Shown: positions 8,598-18,142, counted from the first letter of the stretch. The stretch: 64,000 bases of DNA from Sphingobacterium sp. UBA4616 (GCA_002386525.1 DGIS01000023.1:22329-86328), one strand, 5' to 3'. Numbers and translations are program-made. The notes: generated from the letters alone by a model not told the origin.

Positions 8598-10781
8598 ATG
8601 AAAAAAAAGAAGAAAATAATAATTTCAAATAGACTGCCGATACAAATAGAACGAAAAAAAGAAAAATTAATCATCAAACCCAGTGCAGGAGGACTGGCAA
8701 CTGGTTTAAATTCAGCCTTTGATACAGATGCGATCTTATGGGTTGGATGGCCCGGAATAGTGCCTAAAGATGAAGAGGAAAAGGAAAAAATTGTTGAGCT
8801 CCTAAAGCCGATGAACTTACTTCCTGTCTTCTTATCAAAAGACGAAATTCGCAATTTCTATGAAGGTTATTCGAATGAGGTGCTTTGGCCTATCTGTCAC
8901 TATCAACCGAGCTACATCCATTTTGATCCCGAATATTGGTCTACCTATGTAGCAGTGAATAAAAAGTTTTGTGAAGCGGCTCTTTCTATCGATGAGCTTT
9001 CTGATTTCATCTGGGTTCAGGATTATCAGCTTATGCTACTCCCCCAGTTGTTACGCTCAGAAAATCAAGAACTCAACGTTGGTTATTTTCATCATATTCC
9101 CTTCCCTTCAGAGGAACTGTTTATGAACATCCCACAACGTAAAGAGTTAGTTGAAGGCTTGCTTGGAGCAGATCTTATCGGATTTCATACCTTTGCTGAC
9201 AGCCAAAACTTTTTAAATGCCTGCAAAAAAATTCTGCACGTTTCGTCGGGCTATAATCAGTTAAAATATAAAGACCGACATATATTTATCGAATCTTTTC
9301 CCATGGGCATTGACTTTCACAAATTTGTTGAAGTCAGCACCCAACCTAAAATTCAGGCTGTAGCTACCCAATTTAGAAGTCACTTTCCTGATCAAAAAAT
9401 TATTATCTCAGTCGACCGGCTCGATTATAGTAAAGGAATTTTAGAAAGACTGCGCGCTTACCTGACCTTCCTCCAAAAATATCCTGAATGGCACACAAAG
9501 GTTGTTTTATATATGCTAATCGTGCCATCTAGAGATAAGGTATCGCAATACAAAAAATTGAAAGATGAGATTAATCGAACAGTAAGTGAAATCAATTCTA
9601 TTTATGGAAACCTCAGCTGGACACCGGTATTGTATTTCTACAAATCGCTTCCATTCGAAGAGTTGGTTGCATTATATGTTGCATCGGATATCTGTATGAT
9701 TACTTCCACTCGCGATGGAATGAATTTGGTGAGTAAAGAATACATCGCCAGTAAGACGTTATCGAAAGGTGTATTGATATTAAGCGAATTTGCAGGCGCG
9801 TCCAAAGAACTCGTTGATGCCTTGATTATCAATCCATTTAATCGTATGGAAACTGCAGACAGTATTTATCAGGCGCTAAAAATGGCTCCTGAAGAGATTC
9901 AGGAAAGGGCCGATGCCAATATGCAAATTATACAGAAATTTAATGTACAGCATTGGGTCCAGCTCTTTACCAATCGCTTAGCTGAAACTAAGGCTATACA
10001 GCGTGACGAATGGGCAAGACGAATTTCGGACAAAGTATTTAACAGTATTTCTGAACGCTATAGCAAAAGTAGCAATAGACTTTTCTTTCTGGATTATGAC
10101 GGTACGCTGGTCAAATTTCAGAACCATGCGCAAAAGGCAACGCCAACAACGCTACTCTATAATCTTTTGGACAACATTATTTCAGATCCACTGAATACGT
10201 TAGTTATCATAAGCGGCCGTTCACAGGAAAGTTTATCATCCTGGTTTGATGGCCGGTCCTACTATCTTGTTGCAGAACATGGCATATGGTCTAATTTCCC
10301 CAATTTCAGCTGGTCATATAAAAAAGGATTAGCACTACATTGGATGCCCGAAGTAAAAAAGCTGATGGAAAAATTAGCCGATCAAACCCCTGGTGCCTTC
10401 ATGGAAGTTAAGCCATATTCTTTAGCGTGGCATTATCGCAAAGTCGAACTCGGGTTGGGCGAACTAAAGGCAACAGAACTTAAAGAGGTATTAAATCCAA
10501 TGTTGAACGAATATGGACTACAGTTATTGGATGGAAATGCTGTCATTGAAGTTAAAAATACAGAAGTTAATAAAGGTAAGGCTGCATTGGAAATCGCTGG
10601 CCATATAAAGCCCGATTTTATGTTGGCAATTGGTGACGATATTACCGATGAGGATTTATTTCGGTACTTACCTCAGTCAACCATAAGTATCAAAGTAGGC
10701 AGTAACAAATCTGCAGCAAAATATTATTTAGATGAACAAGAAGATGTTCTTCAATTTTTGAATCAACTTATTATAAAATAA
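8598..10781 (+). CDS. Bifunctional trehalose-6-phosphate synthase/phosphatase (OtsA-OtsB fusion)
   Basis: 727 residues. The N-terminal two-thirds is a GT20 glycosyltransferase making trehalose-6-phosphate from UDP-glucose (or another NDP-glucose) and glucose-6-phosphate: SNRLPI at the start, PSAGGLATGL, GWPG, WVQDYQ, GYFHHIPFPS, RLDYSKG and RDGMNLVSKEY. From about residue 490 there is a HAD phosphatase with the nucleophile motif DYDGT (Asp499, Asp501), SGR, and GDDITDEDLF, which would remove the phosphate to give trehalose. One chain therefore carries both steps, for osmotic and desiccation protection. Its stop overlaps the next ATG (TAATG), coupling it to a GH15 enzyme. Confidence 0.94.
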   Translation: MKKKKKIIISNRLPIQIERKKEKLIIKPSAGGLATGLNSAFDTDAILWVGWPGIVPKDEEEKEKIVELLKPMNLLPVFLSKDEIRNFYEGYSNEVLWPICHYQPSYIHFDPEYWSTYVAVNKKFCEAALSIDELSDFIWVQDYQLMLLPQLLRSENQELNVGYFHHIPFPSEELFMNIPQRKELVEGLLGADLIGFHTFADSQNFLNACKKILHVSSGYNQLKYKDRHIFIESFPMGIDFHKFVEVSTQPKIQAVATQFRSHFPDQKIIISVDRLDYSKGILERLRAYLTFLQKYPEWHTKVVLYMLIVPSRDKVSQYKKLKDEINRTVSEINSIYGNLSWTPVLYFYKSLPFEELVALYVASDICMITSTRDGMNLVSKEYIASKTLSKGVLILSEFAGASKELVDALIINPFNRMETADSIYQALKMAPEEIQERADANMQIIQKFNVQHWVQLFTNRLAETKAIQRDEWARRISDKVFNSISERYSKSSNRLFFLDYDGTLVKFQNHAQKATPTTLLYNLLDNIISDPLNTLVIISGRSQESLSSWFDGRSYYLVAEHGIWSNFPNFSWSYKKGLALHWMPEVKKLMEKLADQTPGAFMEVKPYSLAWHYRKVELGLGELKATELKEVLNPMLNEYGLQLLDGNAVIEVKNTEVNKGKAALEIAGHIKPDFMLAIGDDITDEDLFRYLPQSTISIKVGSNKSAAKYYLDEQEDVLQFLNQLIIK

Positions 10782-12592
10782 TGAGCGAAAACACTACTGA
10801 AAAAAGACATACCTATCAATCTGGAATCATTGGTAACTGTTCCTATATCGCGCACGTCGGCATTGACACAAACATATCCTGGTTGTGCTGGCCTTCGTTT
10901 GAGGACAGCTTTGTATTCGGCAGCTTGATTGACAAAAATCAAGGGGGAACATTCAGGATTAGTTCTGAAGAGCCTATTGTCGAAACGAAGCAGTATTACA
11001 TCAAAAATTCAAATGTACTCTGCACAGAAATACATACCGACTCCTATGGTTATCGTATCACAGATTTTGCACCGCGGTTCGAACAATTTGGGCGGTACTT
11101 TAAGCCGCTAATGTTGATACGGAAAATAGAGCCGCTCTACGGAGCTCCGAGCGTCAACATCAAGTGTCAACCAACTGGCGACTATGGCCGTGTGGCGCTA
11201 AAGCCGACACGCGGAAGCAATCATATTCTTTATACGAGTGACCAGATCGGAGAACGAATTCGGCTGACTACTGACTTGCCCATTTCTCACTTCTTTCAGG
11301 ATGAGAGCTGGACCATCATAAGTGAGAACAGATATCTTGTACTCACCTATGATTCGGCCTTTGAATCGGCCATTGAGAGTACTTGTGAAGATTTTCTGCA
11401 AAAGACAATCAGTTATTGGCAACGTTGGATTAAACGATGCAGTATTCCCAACATTTACCAAAAAGAGGTTATCCGATCAGCGTTAGTGCTTAAGCTTCAC
11501 CAATATGAGGACACGGGAGCAATTATCGCCGCCTCAACCACTAGTTTACCTGAATATCCAGGCTCTGGAAGAAACTGGGACTACCGCTATTGCTGGGTAC
11601 GCGACAGTTATTATGTACTGACCGCTCTAACACATATTGGTCAATTTGAAGAAATGGAAAGCTTCGCAAATTACATTGCTGGCATCACTCATCGTAATCC
11701 CGGAAGACTTCAACCGCTGTACGGTATTCTTGGTACCACAGAGCTTACCGAACAGATCTTACCGTACTTAGAAGGCTATCAGGGAAGTGGTCCGGTTAGA
11801 ATTGGAAATCAAGCTTTCGAACATATTCAAAATGATGTTTATGGTCAGGCGATGATTGCATTACTACCGCTCTTCACTGATCAGCGCTTTAAAATTCATG
11901 AGAATAAAAACGTTTTGGGATGGGTGAATTTCATCCTAGAAAAGATTGAGGCTACGATCGAGGAAAAGGATGCGGGCATCTGGGAATTCAGAAACTTTGC
12001 AAACCACCATTGCTATTCTAACTTATTTCAATGGGTCGGATGTAAAGCGGCACTACTAATTGCGCGCCAAAACGGTTATCAAGACATGGAGGATCGCGCA
12101 AATATCCTCCTAAAAAAGGCAGAAGCATATATTGAGGCTTGCTATGATGATGATCGTAAGGTCTATCAAAATGCAATAAATAGCAGTAATTTGGATGCCA
12201 GCACCTTGCAGCTGATCGTAATGGACTACTTAGATCCGAAATCGGAAAAGGCGCTACATCATCTAGAAATGCTTGAGAAAGAATTAAAGGGAGAAAATGG
12301 CCTTTTCTATCGATATAAACATCAAGATGATTTCGGAAGACCCAAATCGACTTTTTTGGTCTGTGCATTTTGGTATGTAGAAGCGCTGGCCTGTGTCGGA
12401 AGGGTCGATGAGGCGAAAGAAATTTTAGAACGTTTACTGACCTATAGTAATCACCTCGGCTTATTCAGTGAAGATGTAACCGAAGAAAATGGCAGTCAGT
12501 GGGGTAACTTTCCTCAAGCATACAGTCATGTTGGATTGATGAACGCTGTTTATCGTTTAGCAATAAAGTTAGATAAGCCAATTTTTCATTAA
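10781..12592 (+). CDS. GH15 family glucosidase, probable trehalase
   Basis: 603 residues, cytoplasmic (no signal peptide). The N-terminal beta-sandwich begins with the family pattern I-G-N-C-S-Y-I-A-x-V. The (alpha/alpha)6 catalytic domain follows, with GRNWDYRYCWVRDSYY, the general acid Glu in AGIWEFR and the base Glu in VTEENGSQWGNFPQAYSH. GH15 members of this architecture next to otsA/otsB act as trehalases in actinobacteria; glucoamylase activity is the alternative. Coupling by a one-base overlap to the trehalose-making fusion suggests turnover of the same sugar. Confidence 0.85.
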   Translation: MSENTTEKRHTYQSGIIGNCSYIAHVGIDTNISWLCWPSFEDSFVFGSLIDKNQGGTFRISSEEPIVETKQYYIKNSNVLCTEIHTDSYGYRITDFAPRFEQFGRYFKPLMLIRKIEPLYGAPSVNIKCQPTGDYGRVALKPTRGSNHILYTSDQIGERIRLTTDLPISHFFQDESWTIISENRYLVLTYDSAFESAIESTCEDFLQKTISYWQRWIKRCSIPNIYQKEVIRSALVLKLHQYEDTGAIIAASTTSLPEYPGSGRNWDYRYCWVRDSYYVLTALTHIGQFEEMESFANYIAGITHRNPGRLQPLYGILGTTELTEQILPYLEGYQGSGPVRIGNQAFEHIQNDVYGQAMIALLPLFTDQRFKIHENKNVLGWVNFILEKIEATIEEKDAGIWEFRNFANHHCYSNLFQWVGCKAALLIARQNGYQDMEDRANILLKKAEAYIEACYDDDRKVYQNAINSSNLDASTLQLIVMDYLDPKSEKALHHLEMLEKELKGENGLFYRYKHQDDFGRPKSTFLVCAFWYVEALACVGRVDEAKEILERLLTYSNHLGLFSEDVTEENGSQWGNFPQAYSHVGLMNAVYRLAIKLDKPIFH

Positions 12593-12600
12593 CACAAAAA

Positions 12601-12632
12601 TGTGCGATCAATAAAAGTTGATCGCACATTTT
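12601..12632. terminator. Bidirectional terminator after the trehalose operon
   Basis: Perfect 10-bp stem TGTGCGATCA/TGATCGCACA with an 8-base loop. A-tract on the left and TTTT on the right, so it can serve the plus-strand operon and the minus-strand gene to the right. Confidence 0.88.
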
Positions 12633-12714
12633 GCATATCCTGTATTTTTTACATCTATAGTATTTAGGACAGATCACCGTTTTTGAATTGTGCTTGTTTC
12701 GATGAAGTAGCTAC

Positions 12715-12984
12715 TTAAATGAATGCCTGTTTATATTGATTAAAATGTTCACAAATCTCCTCCGTCTCAATTCGCTTACCCATCAAATCGATAAACCGAT
12801 TTTTGTACAATGAAAAAATATAAAGTCCTGTTGCCAAACTTCCTACAATAAAAATGCCCTCAAATTCATTGCTCTTCACTAGCTTGTTGTTAAGATGGCA
12901 CTCGTTGAGTAATGGAATATTATAAGAAGACCATTTACCCATTCTATCTTTAAGTACCAATCCAATATTTTTTGTTGCTTTCAT
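12715..12984 (-). CDS. Hypothetical 89-residue protein
   Basis: I do not recognise it. It starts at an ATG, has no signal peptide, and has one moderately hydrophobic stretch (about residues 44-60, GIFIVGSLATGLYIFSLY). The length, codon use and position between a terminator and another minus-strand gene make it a plausible small protein. Confidence 0.55.
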   Translation of the reverse strand: MKATKNIGLVLKDRMGKWSSYNIPLLNECHLNNKLVKSNEFEGIFIVGSLATGLYIFSLYKNRFIDLMGKRIETEEICEHFNQYKQAFI

Positions 12985-13094
12985 CGTCTCACTTCTTTTT
13001 GAAGAAACATCAACTGCACCTCAATTGTTTTATGAATTGAATGCTTTTAAAAAGAAAGGGTCTTTCTTCCAAAGAGCACGTAGTAATACGTTCG

Positions 13095-13137
13095 AAAAAA
13101 AAGCATGGTCCCAATTCTTTTGGAGCCATGCTTTTTT
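13095..13137 (-). terminator. Terminator of the outer-membrane barrel gene
   Basis: AAAAAAGCATGG pairs with CCATGCTTTTTT, with a few more imperfect pairs inside. Its long A/T arms serve either direction; it lies just downstream of the minus-strand gene ending at 13162. Confidence 0.8.
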
Positions 13138-13161
13138 GAGGTCGTAATTAATTTTCGCTAC

Positions 13162-13740
13162 TTAGCGCTTACCAGGTAAATAGATTTGAAAACCTACGCC
13201 AAAACCTAATCCACTTGCACCGCTACCGGTATTTATATTGGCTTTACTATAGTTATAACCGAAAGTCGTTTCCAATGCGACTGTTCGAGTTATAAAATGA
13301 GCATAACCAACATTTGCACCTACCGCAAGAGCAACATCTTTACCCTTAGAGCTTCCCGAAATACCGATATCACCCTGCCCAAAAAACCTTCCTGTGGTTG
13401 AACCAGCATTTGGAAAATAATATCGCACAAACGGTGCGATCCCATACGTCCAATCGTTATCGGCATCCTTGATAGTAGTTAAACCAAGATTAGCCTGCGC
13501 TCCAATAGCTAAACCATCCGAAACAAAATAACCTGCTCTAGGTTGAAGTGCTATATTAAACGATTTTCCTTCAAAACTATAACCCAAATTACCGATCGAT
13601 CCACCAACCATCCAGTTGCCCTGGCGTATAGGTTCAATGCCGACCTCTGAAGACATTTGAGGAGTTGTCTCAATCTTCTGGGCTTGCGCTTGATAGCCAA
13701 TACCCGCTGTTATTAATAAAAGAAGTGTAAATTTTCTCAT
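13162..13740 (-). CDS. Outer-membrane beta-barrel protein (porin-family/OmpA-barrel-like)
   Basis: 192 residues from the ATG at 13740; an open extension to 13788 precedes the signal peptide and is unlikely. The first 20 residues, MRKFTLLLLITAG then AQAQ, are a signal peptide. The mature part alternates Gly/aromatic-rich strands (GGSIGNLGYSF, FVRYYFP, VGANVGYAHF) and ends LGFGVGFQIYLPGKR, typical of small 8-strand Bacteroidota barrel proteins. Likely outer membrane; the ligand is unknown. Confidence 0.82.
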   Translation of the reverse strand: MRKFTLLLLITAGIGYQAQAQKIETTPQMSSEVGIEPIRQGNWMVGGSIGNLGYSFEGKSFNIALQPRAGYFVSDGLAIGAQANLGLTTIKDADNDWTYGIAPFVRYYFPNAGSTTGRFFGQGDIGISGSSKGKDVALAVGANVGYAHFITRTVALETTFGYNYSKANINTGSGASGLGFGVGFQIYLPGKR

Positions 13741-13896
13741 CGTATCTCTATTATAATTTATAAATAACTTTAATTGAACTAATAACAAGATCGATTAATG
13801 AAAAGTTTTGAATTTGTTATTAAACTTTACAGGATACATTTTGTAAAAAAGAATCAACCAATAAGAGTTGAAGAGTGTTCTCTTTTAAAAAAAATT

Positions 13897-14214
13897 ATGA
13901 ATGCAACGATTCGATTTAATGATACCTATTCACAGTATCTCAACAACAATGCGCTATTCCAAAATGGAATAGATCCCTTAGACAGCGATCCATCTACACA
14001 TGATGGTAGCCGTACATATACCCCACCCAAGGTGCCCGATCTTGATGATGTAACTCCTGATCTGTACTATCCAGAAAATGCCGATGAGCCTGATCCAAGT
14101 GAGGAAGAACAACGTGATCGCAACAATGAGGAAAAAATCCAAACAGAAGAAGATCATGACGGAGCACAACCAAATCGTTCTGAACAAGATGATGATGATT
14201 TGGAATCAATTTAA
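13897..14214 (+). CDS. Small acidic, disordered hypothetical protein
   Basis: 105 residues if started at the ATG at 13897; the frame stays open back to 13798 but that part looks non-coding. The second half is strongly acidic and Pro-rich (PPKVPDLDDVTPD, EPDPSEEEQ, a final DDDD), with no fold recognised. A strong terminator follows, supporting a real transcript. It shares the PDLDxxxPD pattern with the small protein at 21173-21445. Function unknown. Confidence 0.6.
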   Translation: MNATIRFNDTYSQYLNNNALFQNGIDPLDSDPSTHDGSRTYTPPKVPDLDDVTPDLYYPENADEPDPSEEEQRDRNNEEKIQTEEDHDGAQPNRSEQDDDDLESI

Positions 14215-14220
14215 AAACAA

Positions 14221-14251
14221 AAAAACTTCCTCGATTGAGGGAGTTTTTTTT
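14221..14251 (+). terminator. Terminator of the acidic protein gene
   Basis: AAAAACTTCCTC pairs with GAGGGAGTTTTT (one G-T pair) around a 4-base loop, followed by more T. Confidence 0.85.
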
Positions 14252-14317
14252 AGACAAACGCTTTAACAAATTTATAGGGCTTATCCTTTATAAGCCGAAT
14301 CGCCGTTATCAACAATA

Positions 14318-14557
14318 CTACTTACCGCTAATACTATCTTTTCTTAGTGTATCTGCTAGACTCGTATCTTTCTGCATGCTCATCTTTTGCTGCTCGCTTA
14401 AATTATACCGTGTCTCATCGGCGTCAGTCGGCGCAATGTTGTCCGATTGCCCCGCTCCCTCAGATGTATTGTTTTTGGAATTTTGACAGGAGAATAACAT
14501 TACGCCCCCCATCATTAATGTCGATGCAACTAATGCAAATTTTCTAGTCTTCTTCAT
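14318..14557 (-). CDS. Small lipoprotein
   Basis: 79 residues. MKKTRKF then a hydrophobic stretch ending in the lipobox MLFSC gives a signal-peptidase II site with the lipidated Cys at about residue 24. The mature part is short, polar and probably disordered. Function not recognised. It faces the acidic-protein gene across the terminator. Confidence 0.72.
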   Translation of the reverse strand: MKKTRKFALVASTLMMGGVMLFSCQNSKNNTSEGAGQSDNIAPTDADETRYNLSEQQKMSMQKDTSLADTLRKDSISGK

Positions 14558-14950
14558 AGTCTAATTGTTTTTATATTAAATATTTATCTAAGAACCACAA
14601 TCAAAACTAATTAGTTTAACAAAAAGACAAAAAAGACTTTTAGATGCCTGTGGATGAAAATAGACATTCATTACATTTAAATAAAAACGTGGCACCCCGT
14701 AATTTAGACATTTCTTTAGGGAACAAATACCCTTTCAAAATCACATCAATTTATGCTGATTGACGATTAAGAGCGAGTGCAGTTCGCCTTATTGTAGTTT
14801 TTCTGCTACAAAAGCAATTATTCTGGTTATACGTATTTTTCCCATATAGCTGTTTGAACAAAGTTCTAGAAGAATTAAAATCGAAAAATTAGCACTCTAA
14901 TTGTACTTACTTCCCCAAATAAAACATCCATCAATTTAACAAACGGTACT
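14558..14950. other. 393-base intergenic region upstream of a sigma-factor gene
   Basis: It separates the small lipoprotein (minus) and the sigma factor (plus), so it should hold two divergent promoters; no convincing TAnnTTTG was found. A 39-codon frame at 14644-14763 (MPVDENRHS start) is open but has no other support. No repeat or RNA structure is evident. Confidence 0.4.
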
Positions 14951-15454
14951 ATGAGCAATTACAATTTAAATTTATTAGTCGAAGAAAAGAGAAGCCTTTT
15001 GAAACATTTTGCTGGTAAATTTACGAATGATCCAGATGAAAAAGAGGATTTAATTCAAGAAACACTTATTCGTGCATTAAAATCGATTGATGATTTTATC
15101 CGCCATCCCAAATTAATGTCTTGGCTATATGTTATCATGAAAAATGTATATATCAACCAATATCGCAAGGCTAAACGAATTACCGATATCCACGACAAGT
15201 ATATCGGTCTGGAGAGCAGCAATACGGTAGAAGCCAATAAAAGCGAGAATAAATTTATTGCTGACGACATTGAAAAAGCTATGTGCAGTTTATCAGAAGA
15301 GAACTACCAGGTGTTCCAGATGTTTCTTGAAGGGTATAAATATCATGAAATAGCGTCCTATTTTGGTATTCCAGAAGGTACAATCAAAACGAGAATACAC
15401 ATGACAAGGAAGAAACTGCAAAAGCAACTCAAGGTGTATAAAAAAGCGGCTTAA
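14951..15454 (+). CDS. ECF-type RNA polymerase sigma factor
   Basis: 167 residues. Region 2 is seen in the first 80 residues (FTNDPDEKEDLIQETLIRAL, then MSWLYVIMKNVYINQYRK) and region 4 in the last 60 (FLEGYKYHEIASYFGIPEGTIKTRIHMTRKKL). No anti-sigma gene follows; the next gene encodes a 74-residue unknown protein. Very similar along its whole length to the sigma factor at 23313-23819, so the two are paralogues. Region 4 is of the type that recognises an ECF -35 element; the regulon is unknown. Confidence 0.92.
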   Translation: MSNYNLNLLVEEKRSLLKHFAGKFTNDPDEKEDLIQETLIRALKSIDDFIRHPKLMSWLYVIMKNVYINQYRKAKRITDIHDKYIGLESSNTVEANKSENKFIADDIEKAMCSLSEENYQVFQMFLEGYKYHEIASYFGIPEGTIKTRIHMTRKKLQKQLKVYKKAA

Positions 15455-15525
15455 GACTCAAAATTAAACTGAAACAAATTAAATATTCTAAGGTTATCTT
15501 ATTACGAAGATCCTAACTAGATATA

Positions 15526-15750
15526 ATGATGCGCAAATTAATAGAAATAAAAGGTATGAAATCACGAGTTAAAATTACAAATCAGCAAAATATGGTCATT
15601 ATGCTCATTATTTGCGGTGGTCCTATTGGAAAAGGAACTGTTAAAACCGTCGAACAGGGAGAAGTTTTGAATGCATCAGGGAACAAACCGATCAAAACGG
15701 ATCATGAGAAAGGCAAAAAGAACTCCTATGCTGATCGAGAAAATAGATAG
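15526..15750 (+). CDS. Hypothetical 74-residue protein after the sigma factor
   Basis: It begins MMRKLIEIKGMKS, has a short hydrophobic stretch (about residues 24-34, VIMLIICGG) and a Lys-rich polar C-terminus. No family recognised. It starts 71 bases after the sigma factor and is followed by a strong terminator, which suggests it is cotranscribed with it. The hydrophobic part is too short for a confident membrane anchor. Confidence 0.5.
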   Translation: MMRKLIEIKGMKSRVKITNQQNMVIMLIICGGPIGKGTVKTVEQGEVLNASGNKPIKTDHEKGKKNSYADRENR

Positions 15751-15801
15751 AAAAATTCCATCAAAAGGCTGCTTTAAAGCGGCCTTTTTAATGGAATTTT
15801 T
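15751..15801 (+). terminator. Long terminator hairpin
   Basis: An outer stem AAAAATTCCAT/ATGGAATTTTT encloses an inner stem AAAAGGC-GC/GC-GGCCTTTT. The T-tract at the right end terminates the sigma-factor transcription unit. Confidence 0.85.
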
Positions 15802-16122
15802 CTAGGATTGACCATACGGGATATACCGACGTTTGCACCACCGCTAACTTGTTAGAATAATATTGTTGCTTTTCTAAAACGGAACTAATGTTTATTTCGT
15901 TCTTCTAAGCAAAAATAATTATTCACTCACCAAGAAATTAAATGGAACACAACACTATAAAGGACATTAATCGAACAGGCGATCATATACGGGTTAATAA
16001 AGATAGCATTGCGAATCTATCCTCTTAACATACCATAGAGCAGTGCAGGAATATAATCAAGATGCTTGCAAACAGGGCTAAGCTATCTTAAACATTGGAT
16101 CACGTCGACTTTGAAGAGCAAT
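15802..16122. other. 321-base region before topoisomerase IB
   Basis: No feature is firmly supported. A 46-codon frame at 15888-16028 on the plus strand starts with ATG and has reasonable composition (ends with IANLSS), but no homology was recognised. It could be a very small gene or chance. The topoisomerase promoter should lie in the right-hand part. Confidence 0.3.
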
Positions 16123-17106
16123 ATGAAAATAAAGGCTGGATATACCAGAAAGAAAATAGGCAAGTCTTTTAAATATTTCGATATATCCGGAATGGAAATT
16201 TCGGATCAAAAGATTTTAGATAGAATTACGAAGTTAGTAATTCCACCCAATTGGAAGGATGTGTGGATTGCCAAAAGTGCCAAAAGCGACTTACAAGCTT
16301 TTGGGTTCGACCAGAAAGAGCGTAAACAGTATATCTATCATCCGAAATTTGTTGACGAAAGGCAAGCAGCAAAATTTAGCAACATCCTCTTTATGGGGAA
16401 ATACTTGCAGGAACTGAGAAAAATCAGCACGAAACATATTAAGAGCGAACAGTGGGACATGAATAAATTGTGTGCGATCGCTTTTAAAATTATGGATAGT
16501 ACACTGATACGTATCGGCAACAAGCGCTACACCCTCACCAATAAGTCTTACGGCCTGAGCACGTTGGAAAAAAGACACGTTACTATTGCGAATAATACGA
16601 TATCGTTAGCATACAAAGGAAAAAAGGGAGTTTTTCAACAAAAATCATGGTCAAATAGTCAACAGGCAAAGCTACTTACGGAACTGCTAAAAATGAAAGG
16701 GAAAAGGATATTTCAGATTGATAGCGCAGATTGCGAAAGCAGCTTCTGTGGTTCCGCTTTTAATCACTATTTACGGGAAAATTCGAAAGGCCAAATCAGC
16801 TGCAAAAGTATCCGTATTTGGGGAGCTAGCCGAGAAGCGTTTTATCAGCTTGCGCAAATCAAACCGGCGGAGGCTATCAATGCGCGCAAAAGACAGCTCA
16901 ATAACGTCATTAAAAATGTTGCTGAACAACTTGGTAATACCAAGACCGTTTCACAAAAATATTATGTCCATCCTGCAATACAGCGCGTGTTTATGGAGGG
17001 ACAGTTCCCAACGATTAAAAATAAATTACCTTTAGCTAAACTGGAAGATAAATTATTCCGTTTTCTGCGGAAGAATAGTCAAGCAGGCGTTGCAGCAGCG
17101 AACTAA
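16123..17106 (+). CDS. DNA topoisomerase IB (poxvirus-type)
   Basis: 327 residues from the ATG at 16123; the frame is open to a TTG at 16066, but the family N-terminus fits MKIKAGYTRKK. It nicks one DNA strand through a 3'-phosphotyrosine and relaxes supercoils without ATP. Catalytic set: Arg in STLEKRHV, Lys in YKGKKG, Arg in IRIW, Asn in EQLGNT (the position that is His in poxviruses) and the nucleophilic Tyr in QKYYVHP. Ku follows about 100 bases downstream, so this is a DNA-damage or stress setting. Confidence 0.9.
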   Translation: MKIKAGYTRKKIGKSFKYFDISGMEISDQKILDRITKLVIPPNWKDVWIAKSAKSDLQAFGFDQKERKQYIYHPKFVDERQAAKFSNILFMGKYLQELRKISTKHIKSEQWDMNKLCAIAFKIMDSTLIRIGNKRYTLTNKSYGLSTLEKRHVTIANNTISLAYKGKKGVFQQKSWSNSQQAKLLTELLKMKGKRIFQIDSADCESSFCGSAFNHYLRENSKGQISCKSIRIWGASREAFYQLAQIKPAEAINARKRQLNNVIKNVAEQLGNTKTVSQKYYVHPAIQRVFMEGQFPTIKNKLPLAKLEDKLFRFLRKNSQAGVAAAN

Positions 17107-17213
17107 TATGTGATCGTCTTTCTAAGCAGTTGATTTAAGAAGGCAATTTCGTAAAAATTTCAAACCATTTCATGCGCATCAAGGTTCTGCTAATAACACA
17201 AAAGAGATTATTT

Positions 17214-17969
17214 ATGCGTGCAATTTGGACTGGAGCTATTGGTTTTGGATTGGTCAATATTCCAATTAAATTATACAGTGCAACAGAAAGCGCTTCCTTA
17301 GATTTGGATATGCTCGATCGGAAAGATTTAGCCAATATCAAATTCAAGCGTGTAAATGAAAACACTGGTAAAGAGGTGAAATGGGACAATATTGTCAAAG
17401 GGTATTTTATAAAAGACCATTATGTTGTTTTGGAAGATGCAGATTTTGAAGATGCAAGTCCGGAAAAAACAAAATTGATCAATTTGCATGCGTTTGTAAA
17501 GGTAGCAGATGTTGATAGTGTATATTTTGAAACACCCTATTATTTAGAACCGCAGAAAGGTGGTGAAAAAGCGTACCAACTCTTGATCAAAGCGCTGGAA
17601 AAAACAAAGATGGCTGGTTTAGGATCTTTTGTTATGCGGAACGTTGAACACCTAGCTATTATAAAGCCTTATGAAAATGCATTAGTATTGAATAAAATTC
17701 GTTATCAACAAGAGATCAGAACACTTGATGAGCTAAAACTACCGAACAAAATAAAAATTCAAAAAGCAGAGATGGACATGGCAACACAGCTAATTGAGCA
17801 ACATAGCAAATCTTTTGATATCAGTAGCTATAAAAATGAGTATATGGATGATCTTTTAAAAATAATTAAACAAAAAGATAAGGGTAAGCGACCAACCATT
17901 CGAAAAATGAAAGTAGAGCATACAAAAGCGGATGATTTACTTGCAAAACTTAAAGCTAGTTTAGGTTAA
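17214..17969 (+). CDS. ku: Non-homologous end-joining protein Ku
   Basis: 251 residues from the ATG at 17214, giving the standard start MRAIWTGAIGFGLVNIP; the open frame upstream is not needed. Bacterial Ku forms a homodimeric ring on DNA ends and recruits LigD. The beta-barrel core (VKGYFIKDHYVVLEDADF, VYFETPYYLEP) and the C-terminal arm with a short basic tail are complete. No ligD is in this window, so a partner must be elsewhere or end joining here uses another ligase. It lies just after topoisomerase IB on the same strand. Confidence 0.94.
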   Translation: MRAIWTGAIGFGLVNIPIKLYSATESASLDLDMLDRKDLANIKFKRVNENTGKEVKWDNIVKGYFIKDHYVVLEDADFEDASPEKTKLINLHAFVKVADVDSVYFETPYYLEPQKGGEKAYQLLIKALEKTKMAGLGSFVMRNVEHLAIIKPYENALVLNKIRYQQEIRTLDELKLPNKIKIQKAEMDMATQLIEQHSKSFDISSYKNEYMDDLLKIIKQKDKGKRPTIRKMKVEHTKADDLLAKLKASLG

Positions 17970-18142
17970 TCGAAGCAGGTAGGTAGCATAGAACCGTAAT
18001 CGTCAAAGTAAGTTCAAGTATAGGATAAATTCCGATTAACTCCATTGAGCATTAAATAGCGTTACACGTTCAATTGAAAGTATAATATCAAAAAGGTTAC
18101 AAATAACAGTAAGGTATAATTAGTCAAAGAAAAGGAGGAATT

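Noticed and set aside
14644..14763. 39-codon plus-strand frame upstream of the first sigma factor
   Set aside because: No ribosome-binding site, family or terminator support.
15888..16028. 46-codon plus-strand frame before topoisomerase IB
   Set aside because: Composition is acceptable but there is no independent evidence; mentioned under the intergenic entry only.
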